Below, one piece after another: positions 9,171 through 15,676 of a stretch of 64,000 nt of DNA (positions are counted from its first letter, which is position 1; each line of letters starts with the position of its first letter). The notes under the pieces were generated by a model. It did no database searches, was not told the origin of the DNA, and saw only the letters and a program-made list of their open reading frames with translations. This stretch comes from an uncultured Pseudomonadales bacterium (lineage in GTDB: Bacteria > Pseudomonadota > Gammaproteobacteria > Pseudomonadales > Balneatricaceae): NCBI GenBank assembly GCA_937773555.1, contig CALJVT010000007.1:62001-126000 (forward strand), read 5' to 3'. The position numbers were made by a program, and so were the translations under genes.

Positions 9171-9250
9171 ACCCGCTAGTTTCATGGCCAGGAGGGCTTG
9201 CCTACTGGCGCTGTAAGTACATTAATATTTCAAACTTGGAACAATGCCCC
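9138..9250. repeat. 113-bp direct repeat, left copy
   Basis: This copy matches 14832-14944 over 113 bases without gaps, with about 9 mismatches and the first ~48 bases identical. It begins CATCAATATACTGTAGCTAG. The two copies lie in the same orientation on either side of the chaperone-usher locus. On the minus strand the repeat encodes the C-terminus SKFEIL(M/V)YL(Q/S)RQ-stop of a histidine-kinase-like tail. Confidence 0.9.
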
Positions 9251-9549
9251 TTTAACAGATCTATAGGTAATGATTTTTTACCAGATAAATCTTTACACAT
9301 TCCAGATACTATTGATGTAAACGCATAACGTGCCTCTTCAGTATCAAGAACGCCGTGCTCACGCCAAAATATTTCTATTGCTAATACAACTTCATGGCTA
9401 CCAAAAACGACTGCTCTACTTTTAGCCTGATTGAGCTTCTGTAGTTACTCAAGTGTTGGTGTTAGTGATTAAAGGGCAAATACAGCTTGCCCAAATGCCG
9501 AGCTAGTGCGCAGCGGTGAACTGGCAAAGCCCTTCGCAGTCACGTTGTT
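9202..9549 (-). pseudogene. Decayed minus-strand reading frame, unrecognised
   Basis: Reading from 9549 the frame gives VTAKGFASSPLRTSSAFGQ.., a stop, SLTPTLE, a second stop (9447-9445), then 80 open codons (LQKLNQAKSRAVVFGSHEVV...MCKDLSGKKSLPIDLLKGHC) ending in the kinase-like tail of the 113-bp repeat. The composition looks protein-like and both stops could be single substitutions. There is no start codon before the open part. I do not recognise the family. Confidence 0.4.
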
Positions 9550-9668
9550 TTATTGATCACCGACCAAGTCATAAAAGAGCCCGTGGCGGCCCATTTGTTA
9601 TGAATATCCAAGCCGAATTAATTGTTAGGCTGCAATCCCCCTTTTAGCCACATTATAAATGGCAATTG

Positions 9669-12200
9669 TTATGGTAGTTTTGGCATAGTGACTTTACCCA
9701 GTCGGTAAACATTATTTTGTGTTTGTTGAATTTCTACAACCACAATGCCTAGCGGTGAACTAGATAAAGGGCGGATTTCATACCAGCCAGGCTGAATGTC
9801 GAGCATTTGAAAACGGCCTCGTCGACTGGTTGTGGATGTTACAATTTTCTCGTTGCTATCATCCACGCGCTTTATCTCAATTGGCAAATTTTCAAGGGGT
9901 TGTCCTTGGTCATCAACCAGCGTACCTAGCCCCACAATACTCCGCGCCTTGCCAACCTCCAGTAGAAAGCCGCTTTTGTAAGTGGCTGCAAGAGAATACG
10001 TCATTTTATCGGGCGTTGCGCCGAACGGTGGTTTAACCGGTAAAATCGACAGGTCTTTCAGCCGATAGCTTGGGATATTAACTAGCACTGCAGGGCTGAT
10101 CACATTAGACAAGGCGCTGCTTCCCCCTTGGCCATCTGGGTTCACTTTCAATTGGACACCTTTAAGGCCCTTTATGCCTTTAACAATGGCGAAACTTCCA
10201 ACCACTGGGCGAGACAAAGCAAACGTATTGTCGGCAAATACCAGTGTGCTTTGAAGGTGTATTGCCGTTTTGTCACGCACAAGTCTACCGGTGGTTTGGT
10301 CCACCGCTGTGCGTGTATGTGACACCTCTGCACGGGCCTGATTGCCCCAGTATCCGGCGCCAGCTCGGTGTTCCACATTGCCAGACTTCAGTCTAGTGGT
10401 GGCAAATCCGTAAGGTCCTGAGGAATTACTTGGGCGCCCCGAATCCCACCCAGAAACTAGCGTATTGCTTTCCATCTCCTTTCTTATATAGACATTGCTA
10501 GCACCGCTGGAGCGATTGAAGCTAATGCCAAATAGCAGCTGAGTTTTTGTTATGTTTTTATCAGAGCCCAAGCGCCTTAGAGCGGCGCGGGTGGAAAGGT
10601 ATTTACCCCACCTTCTGGTAATAGTGACATCCACAAGATGCGCGTCAACTTTATTGGAGACACGGGTGGGGGTGTAGCTGCCTCTGATCTGTGCATTAAC
10701 AGCATTACCTAGAGGGAAAGCTAGGGCGGCATTAAAGTTGATAGCATCTTTTTCTGTTGCAGAAGCATCGTTGAGCGCACCGAAATTTTTACCTAAATAC
10801 TCTAGGCCTAAGTACGATTGAATATTTTTACCCAGCTTGCCGCCAAAGGTTCCACTCCAAGCCATCTTGGCCGCCAGGCCGTATTGGCTATCGGCATTGC
10901 GGCTAGCAGCCATGTCCAGCTGAATAAGCCCGAATCGATTAGCATGGATAGTTTGGCCGCCTAATAATGTCATTACATCATCTACCTGTGCATAGCCACC
11001 TAGGGTGTGATTGTCGGTATAGCCTAGTAGGTAAGATGCCGCAACAACGGGTTTGTTTACGTCATACTGGTAGGTGTCATTTTTGCGCACACGCCGAAAA
11101 CCAGCGTTGTAAGAGAACTTATTTCTACCCTTTTGTAGTAGGATTGGATTAAACAGATAGGAGAACTCAAGCACTTCTTTACGGCCTGCAGAGTCTTCTA
11201 TGTGTAGTTGGATGTCATTCTGGCCAATAGATGGGGTAAACCCACGTATGTCGTGAGAGCCTGCAGGTAGCTGCAAGGTGCTCACGAGGGACTCTTTAAC
11301 CCACACTTGTACAGTAGCTTCACGTTCTAGGTAAAAATCATAATAATCGGTGCGATAAGAAGGCTTATGGGGTTGTAGTGAAAAGTCTTTAGCAACGCTT
11401 ACGCCTCCTACGGTTAGCGCATTTTGATAACCCATTGAAGAATAGCGTAGGTCGCCAAAAGTGTACCTGAGTGCGTGTTGAGGTTGGTCATAAATAAGGC
11501 GTATGTCGCCTCTCTCTAAAGAATTTTCACTGTCAATACGGCCCAATGCAGAGCTCTCTAGCACCACGCCCATTACGTTTATGGCCCCCGTGGTGGAAAA
11601 TCCGGTAACGCTATCGTTAGTCGCTTTACCTGCAGTTTCTGTGTTGCTAACCACACTTTTAAGGTCTAAATTGACGTAGGCTGATACTGGGGAAGGATGA
11701 ATTGCGGCCACAGAGGATGGGGCGATCATGGGGGCAGTTAGATAAGTTATTTGCCTTTGTCGCATCTTTGGCGACATACTCACGGTAAGTGAAAACTCAG
11801 ATAGATTGAATGACGTTAACAGACCTTGTTGCTCTAACGCAGCGCGGCTGATCCAGCCGTCAGCGTCAATTTGTGCCTCTAGGCGGCGCAGGACATCGGG
11901 CAATAATGATTGTTGAGACAAGGCTGCAAAAACAGATTTTGCGTGTAAAAGAATACTATATTCGTCTGCCGACAAAACGGCCTTAACCTTTTGTTGCGCT
12001 CCGCCGTTAATATCGATGAAAATGTAGCTGTTAATGGGGATGTCGGGGGCGGAGCGCTTGAATATTTGTAAAAATAGCTCATCGCGAGTCTTTGTAGAGG
12101 GCCGCGGACTGTTCTCATCTGCGGATATCGATGCCACTGGGCAGAGAAAGGTCACCATACCAATGAACAGAAGAATTCTCCGTTTAAATGGCGTGTGCAT
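9669..12200 (-). CDS. Outer-membrane fimbrial usher (FimD/PapC family)
   Basis: The 843-residue usher forms the outer-membrane pore through which chaperone-bound pilins are assembled. The start is placed at the ATG at 12200 (MHTPFKRRILLFIG, a signal peptide), 10 bases after the chaperone stop; the frame is open further upstream but overlaps the chaperone. An N-terminal domain is followed by the 24-strand barrel region, whose hallmark 'GQNDI' before 'DSAGRKEV' is typical of ushers. The C-terminal domains start near ISPAVLVNIPSYRL and end with a carboxypeptidase-like fold (LVDDQGQPLENLPIEI). It belongs to the chaperone-usher operon, but I cannot assign the usher clade from sequence alone. Confidence 0.9.
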   Translation of the reverse strand: MHTPFKRRILLFIGMVTFLCPVASISADENSPRPSTKTRDELFLQIFKRSAPDIPINSYIFIDINGGAQQKVKAVLSADEYSILLHAKSVFAALSQQSLLPDVLRRLEAQIDADGWISRAALEQQGLLTSFNLSEFSLTVSMSPKMRQRQITYLTAPMIAPSSVAAIHPSPVSAYVNLDLKSVVSNTETAGKATNDSVTGFSTTGAINVMGVVLESSALGRIDSENSLERGDIRLIYDQPQHALRYTFGDLRYSSMGYQNALTVGGVSVAKDFSLQPHKPSYRTDYYDFYLEREATVQVWVKESLVSTLQLPAGSHDIRGFTPSIGQNDIQLHIEDSAGRKEVLEFSYLFNPILLQKGRNKFSYNAGFRRVRKNDTYQYDVNKPVVAASYLLGYTDNHTLGGYAQVDDVMTLLGGQTIHANRFGLIQLDMAASRNADSQYGLAAKMAWSGTFGGKLGKNIQSYLGLEYLGKNFGALNDASATEKDAINFNAALAFPLGNAVNAQIRGSYTPTRVSNKVDAHLVDVTITRRWGKYLSTRAALRRLGSDKNITKTQLLFGISFNRSSGASNVYIRKEMESNTLVSGWDSGRPSNSSGPYGFATTRLKSGNVEHRAGAGYWGNQARAEVSHTRTAVDQTTGRLVRDKTAIHLQSTLVFADNTFALSRPVVGSFAIVKGIKGLKGVQLKVNPDGQGGSSALSNVISPAVLVNIPSYRLKDLSILPVKPPFGATPDKMTYSLAATYKSGFLLEVGKARSIVGLGTLVDDQGQPLENLPIEIKRVDDSNEKIVTSTTSRRGRFQMLDIQPGWYEIRPLSSSPLGIVVVEIQQTQNNVYRLGKVTMPKLP

Positions 12201-12210
12201 TGCTGTGTGC

Positions 12211-12984
12211 TTATTCTGACAGGAGTAGATTAAATTTTCCCAGTGGCAAGCCCGCAGGCCGCGGAATGAGCAAGCGTCGCTTAGAACCAGCAAGAAGGTG
12301 TGCTCGCATAGCAGGGACTTCGCTGGAGGCTAGGCTGATGGTTTTATCTTTTAGCACAGTGCCGTTGGCGTCAAGGGGTTCAAAAATCAAAGAAATATTT
12401 ATCAGTGATTTGTGGGCACTGCCGTGGTTGGCCACAATAACTTCAATCATAGAGGGCGACTCAACTACTGGGTTTTGGTTCACAGCCTCTAGCACTAGGT
12501 TGGGTTTGGTGCCCGGTGGGGTAACATAAACTCGGCCTTCATAATTCATTAAAACGGTAATATCCAAGCGCATGCCAGATTCATTGCCTACTTGTTCCGA
12601 TGCGTCTTTAGGGATGGCAACTTCACGTGCTAAAAAAGTGTATGCGCGCTCTCTCTCCAAGTGAGAGTCTCCTATCCACAGTACTTGAACGCTAGTTTCA
12701 TCACCTGGCATCAGCACTACCTGGCTAGGATAAATAACAAAGTCGTCGCCTGCATCTTCGCCTTTGATAGGTTTTCCATGTATGTCCTTGCTGTGCTCGA
12801 GAATTTGAAATTCTACCGCGGTGGGCTTTGGGCCCCTGTTGTCTATGCGGAAGAAGGTGCTAGAAGCACTACCTATACTATACAAGGTGACAATGCTAGG
12901 AGAAACATTGTAAGCAGAGGCCTGTAATGGTATAAAAACACAAATTGCAAGTAAGGTTTTACAGTATAGAATCCAATGTTTCAT
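12211..12984 (-). CDS. Periplasmic fimbrial chaperone (PapD-like)
   Basis: The 257-residue protein has a signal peptide (1-24, ending QASA). The first immunoglobulin-like domain starts YNVSPSIVTLYSIG and carries the chaperone motif of a conserved proline before the G1 strand (YPSQVVLMPGDETSVQVLW). The second domain runs from about 150. It should bind pilin subunits by donor-strand complementation and hand them to the usher encoded 10 bases downstream. It lies between the pilin and the usher, the classical order. A 20-bp hairpin separates it from the pilin gene. Confidence 0.9.
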   Translation of the reverse strand: MKHWILYCKTLLAICVFIPLQASAYNVSPSIVTLYSIGSASSTFFRIDNRGPKPTAVEFQILEHSKDIHGKPIKGEDAGDDFVIYPSQVVLMPGDETSVQVLWIGDSHLERERAYTFLAREVAIPKDASEQVGNESGMRLDITVLMNYEGRVYVTPPGTKPNLVLEAVNQNPVVESPSMIEVIVANHGSAHKSLINISLIFEPLDANGTVLKDKTISLASSEVPAMRAHLLAGSKRRLLIPRPAGLPLGKFNLLLSE

Positions 12985-13060
12985 TGAGTCGTTTCCGTAA
13001 GGAGCTAGTTGTTTCAGGAGATAATGAAATCGTCAATTACCTTGCTAAGAAAAGTTAAAA

Positions 13061-13112
13061 CGAAATTTGAAGAGCCATTGCCAGGGATGGAACAATGGCT
13101 CTTCAAATTTCG
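13061..13112 (-). terminator. Perfect 20-bp hairpin between pilin and chaperone genes
   Basis: Arms 13061-13080 and 13093-13112 are exact reverse complements (CGAAATTTGAAGAGCC...), with a 12-base loop. On the minus strand the stem is followed by TTTTAACTTTTC. It sits after the pilin stop and before the chaperone start. It would act as a partial terminator or a 3' stabiliser that keeps pilin mRNA above chaperone-usher mRNA. Confidence 0.75.
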
Positions 13113-13183
13113 CATAAACTGCCCTAAGACAGCTCATGCGATTAATAGCCCAATCCTTTGAGCCACTTACCACGCAGGCTAAC

Positions 13184-13720
13184 TTATGCGTCTGTAGATA
13201 AAACTACGGTAATCGCGTCTGTGTAAGAGCCTTCTAGCAACGCAGTGTCTGCAGCCCAAGAGATCTGAAGATCATAGGCGTAACCTACTGTTGCGCTAGT
13301 AGCGGCGGTAGTAGTGACGAAAGTGGTAGAGCCTGAGCTCACATCCTGGTCACTAGTAGTAGGGTTGGTAAGACCGTTACCCAAAATGCCGCCAGTCTGG
13401 ACCAACTTGATTGAACCGTAATTGATTTGGTTGCCAACGCCACCTAAACCTCGCTTAAGTATGCCGCTGTTGGCAGAGTCAACTTTCAAATTCCAGCCCG
13501 CGGCCATGTTGTTGTTAATGGTGCCGGATAAAATTACAGTGTCGTTTTGGCCGACAGCCGCAACGATGGCAATGCCGGTTTCAAACCATGCGATTTGACC
13601 TTCATTGATTTCGGCAATAGCGCCGCCTACAGTAGCGGCCAATGCAGAAGTTGCAACGCCTAGAGTTAATGCTGAGGCTACGGCTAAGTTAAGGGCAGAT
13701 TTTTTAATTAGGTTATTCAT
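13184..13720 (-). CDS. Fimbrial major subunit (pilin)
   Basis: The 178-residue protein has a clear signal peptide (MNNLIKKSALNLAVASAL...SALA) and a mature part rich in Gly, Thr, Ser and Val with no cysteine. The end pattern, alternating hydrophobics with LLEGSYTDAITVVL, is that of chaperone-usher subunits. A strong ribosome site (AAGGAAG) sits 7 bases before the ATG. It is first in the pilin-chaperone-usher operon and about 45-50% identical by eye to the divergent pilin at 14088. It is probably the main shaft subunit. I do not recognise a named fimbria. Confidence 0.8.
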   Translation of the reverse strand: MNNLIKKSALNLAVASALTLGVATSALAATVGGAIAEINEGQIAWFETGIAIVAAVGQNDTVILSGTINNNMAAGWNLKVDSANSGILKRGLGGVGNQINYGSIKLVQTGGILGNGLTNPTTSDQDVSSGSTTFVTTTAATSATVGYAYDLQISWAADTALLEGSYTDAITVVLSTDA

Positions 13721-14087
13721 AATATTACTTCCTTTTGGATATTGTTGTGTTTTGACTGACTAAGTTCTTATATAAGTATTATCAAAGTTATATAAATCAT
13801 TTAGCTCACGACGAACGATATACGCAATATCATTAAATATATATACGCTATTTTACCCAGTTTATATTATTAATTTGTTTTATTTTTGGTGGTGGGTTAA
13901 TCTACGTATTTACTAATAATGTGATTAATAGTATAAAGAAATTTGTTATATATCTGTTAGATCTGTGTGTAGATTTACGCATATACATTTATATTAATAT
14001 GAAGCATCATTTATACATAACACGCATATACATTTATATTAATATGAAGCATCATTTATAGATAAATAAATGAATACAGGTAAAGAC
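13721..14087. promoter_or_regulatory. AT-rich divergent promoter region between two pilin genes
   Basis: The 367 AT-rich bases separate the two pilin starts and must hold both promoters. The only clear structure is the tandem repeat at 13977-14060. Long A/T tracts suggest possible binding by nucleoid proteins such as H-NS-like silencers or IHF; that is inference. Confidence 0.5.
13977..14060. repeat. Two exact 39-base tandem copies, period 45
   Basis: The unit starts ACGCATATACATTTATATTA and ends GAAGCATCATTTATA. It occurs at 13977-14015 and 14022-14060 without mismatch, separated by CATAAC. It ends 27 bases before the second pilin start, so it lies in or just below the promoter. Confidence 0.95.
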
Positions 14088-14630
14088 ATGAGGGGAAATT
14101 TAAAAAAGTCTACATTCAATATATTAGCTGTGTCCATGCTCACGCTGGGCGCTTCAACTTCTGCATTGGCCGGCACCGTAGGTGGCTCTGTCTCAGAAAT
14201 CAACGATATTAGTTACACCGCTTTTTCTAGCATTACCGTTGTTGCGAAGACCGGCCAAACGGATACGGTTGTTGCCTCTGGTACCATCAATAACAACATG
14301 TCTACTGGCTGGGGTTTAACGGTGTTCTCTAGTAATAGTGGCAAGCTGAAGCGGGTCGGTAGTGGTGGTGGTGTGGGTAACGAAATCCTTTACTCTAACC
14401 TTAAGATGGTTAAAACCGGTGGCACCCTTGGTGCAGGTTTAACAGATCCTGCCGCCGTAGCAAAGGACATTACCCCTGGCGTTGTGCTTTTTAGAACAGA
14501 GCCAGGCACCGCCACCACGGCAACAGTGGACTACACCTTCAATCTAACCATCAGCTGGGATTCAGACCCAGATCTTTTGGAAGGTACCTACACAGACACG
14601 TATACGGTGAGCTTAGTTACGCTGAGCTAA
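14088..14630 (+). CDS. Second fimbrial subunit, divergent
   Basis: The protein is 180 residues from the ATG at 14088 (MRGNLKKSTFNILAVS, signal peptide ending SALA). An ATG 18 bases upstream is in frame but lacks a ribosome site, and alignment with the other pilin favours 14088. The mature part follows the paralogue closely: GTVGGSVSEIN, SGTINNNMSTGWGL, TTATVDYTFNLTISW, LEGTYTDTYTVSLV. There is no cysteine. It lies alone on the plus strand. It may be an alternative or minor subunit that uses the chaperone and usher of the opposite operon. Confidence 0.8.
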   Translation: MRGNLKKSTFNILAVSMLTLGASTSALAGTVGGSVSEINDISYTAFSSITVVAKTGQTDTVVASGTINNNMSTGWGLTVFSSNSGKLKRVGSGGGVGNEILYSNLKMVKTGGTLGAGLTDPAAVAKDITPGVVLFRTEPGTATTATVDYTFNLTISWDSDPDLLEGTYTDTYTVSLVTLS

Positions 14631-14831
14631 GCTAATAGGGCGGTTGATCTAAGCGCGGTAAGATCAGTACTTAGGTCAGCCATTTAGGGCATGCGCTAGA
14701 GCAGAATATAAACGGCCATTCCATTGGTAACATTGTGGTTTTTAAAGACGCTGCCGAGAAAAAGACGTTATACAAATATGGCCGTTGATGGCATAGGCTA
14801 GCTATTCAGATAACCGATCTTCAAAAACAAT
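14631..14831 (+). other. Gap with a short orphan frame
   Basis: There is no full gene. An open piece (GHALEQNINGHSIGNIVVFK...TLYKYGR-stop, ending near 14788) looks protein-like but has no start and I do not recognise it. AACGGCCA at about 14711 and TGGCCGTT at about 14780 form a spaced inverted repeat. Confidence 0.3.
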
Positions 14832-14944
14832 CATCAATATACTGTAGCTAGGGATAGCGGTTAAACCCGCTAGTTTCATAGCCAGGATGGCTTGCCTACT
14901 GGCGCGATAAGTACACTAATATTTCAAACTTAGAGCCAAGCCCC
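14832..14944. repeat. 113-bp direct repeat, right copy
   Basis: This is the partner of 9138-9250, about 92% identical. Here the minus-strand reading is the natural C-terminus of a histidine-kinase ATPase domain, so this copy is closer to the original context. The left copy joins the same tail to unrelated sequence. Confidence 0.9.
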
Positions 14945-15040
14945 ACACTACTGGTACAAGTGATTTCACCACCCATTAACTGGGCTAAGTTTTGCGCTCT
15001 ATTAAGCCCTAAGCCAAACCCTTTAATTACAACTTCTAAA
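14896..15040 (-). pseudogene. C-terminal remnant of a histidine kinase ATPase domain
   Basis: The minus strand reads KGFGLGLNRAQNLAQLMGGE, ITCTSSVGLGSKFEILVYLSRQ, then stop. This has the G2 box (GFGLGL) and the final strands of a HATPase_c domain. Upstream the frame runs into the terminator next to tRNA-Pro and has no start. It is the tail of a kinase unlike the two complete ones here, cut off by rearrangement or island insertion. Confidence 0.7.
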
Positions 15041-15045
15041 ACAAA

Positions 15046-15071
15046 AAAAAGACATCATTTGATGTCTTTTT
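15046..15071 (-). terminator. Rho-independent terminator of tRNA-Pro
   Basis: The inverted repeat AAAAAGACATCA / TGATGTCTTTTT has a two-base loop and ends in a T-run on either strand. It lies 11 bases beyond the tRNA 3' end. Confidence 0.85.
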
Positions 15072-15082
15072 CAAAAAATAAT

Positions 15083-15159
15083 TGGTCGGGACGGCAGGAT
15101 TTGAACCTACGACCCCCTGCCCCCCAGGCAGGTGCGCTACCAAACTGCGCCACGCCCCG
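15083..15159 (-). tRNA. tRNA-Pro(GGG)
   Basis: This 77-base tRNA reads CGGGGCG as the 5' acceptor strand, the D-arm block GTAGCGC, anticodon loop CTGGGGG (anticodon GGG), T-arm GGTTCAAATCC, then an encoded CCA at the 3' end. It lies downstream of ihfA in the same orientation, as in Pseudomonas relatives. Its 3' end faces the accessory region at 1-15 kb, and tRNA-Pro(GGG) is a common island integration site. Confidence 0.95.
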
Positions 15160-15301
15160 ACACCGCTGCTGTAGTTGCTTTAAGGCAACCCAACAGAGGC
15201 GGTATGTTACTAGAATCGTTGCCACTTTGGAAGCAAAGCAGCCTTGAATTCATCAACAATATAGAATTAAATCAAGTCTTTGATGTAATTAAAGACACAG
15301 G

Positions 15302-15592
15302 CTAGTTTTCTGTCTCAACACGGTCTTTAAGCTTTTGACCAGGCCTAAAAGTGACCACTCGCCGTGCTGAAATAGCCACTTCTTCGCCTGTTTTTGGGTT
15401 TCGTCCAGGCCTGGAGCGTTTATCACGTAGGTCAAAATTACCAAAACCAGATAATTTAACCTGTTCATTGCTTATGAGACTGGAAGACACTTCTTCAAAA
15501 AAGGCTTCTACCATGTCTTTTGCATCGCGTTTACTAAGCTTTTGTTCACTACTAAGACGTTCTGCCATATCGGCTTTGGTCAGTGATCCCAT
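15302..15592 (-). CDS. ihfA: Integration host factor subunit alpha
   Basis: This 96-residue DNA-bending protein of the HU/IHF family pairs with IhfB. It starts [10 protein letters not shown] and carries the DNA-wrapping arm signature [20 protein letters not shown] with the intercalating proline in GRNPKTGE. The length matches the family. It follows pheT as in most gammaproteobacteria and can be co-transcribed with it, though a hairpin lies in the 84-base gap. Confidence 0.97.
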   Translation of the reverse strand: MGSLTKADMAERLSSEQKLSKRDAKDMVEAFFEEVSSSLISNEQVKLSGFGNFDLRDKRSRPGRNPKTGEEVAISARRVVTFRPGQKLKDRVETEN

Positions 15593-15676
15593 AGCTGGGT
15601 CCTCGCCTGTTATTTATAATTATTTAGCTTACCAAGCTTAATAACCCCCTGTTAGCTATAACTAACGGGGTATTTT

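Noticed and set aside
9600-9630. GTTAGGC at 9624-9630, like an integron attC core site, preceded by CAAGCCGAATTAATT
   Set aside because: No matching left core site (RYYYAAC) or foldable attC palindrome is visible upstream, and there is no integrase; one 7-base match is not enough.
15641-15674. Hairpin ACCCC..GTTAG / CTAAC..GGGGT between pheT and ihfA
   Set aside because: The T-run is on the plus-strand side, where no gene ends; on the operon strand it lacks a T-run, so no terminator is called.
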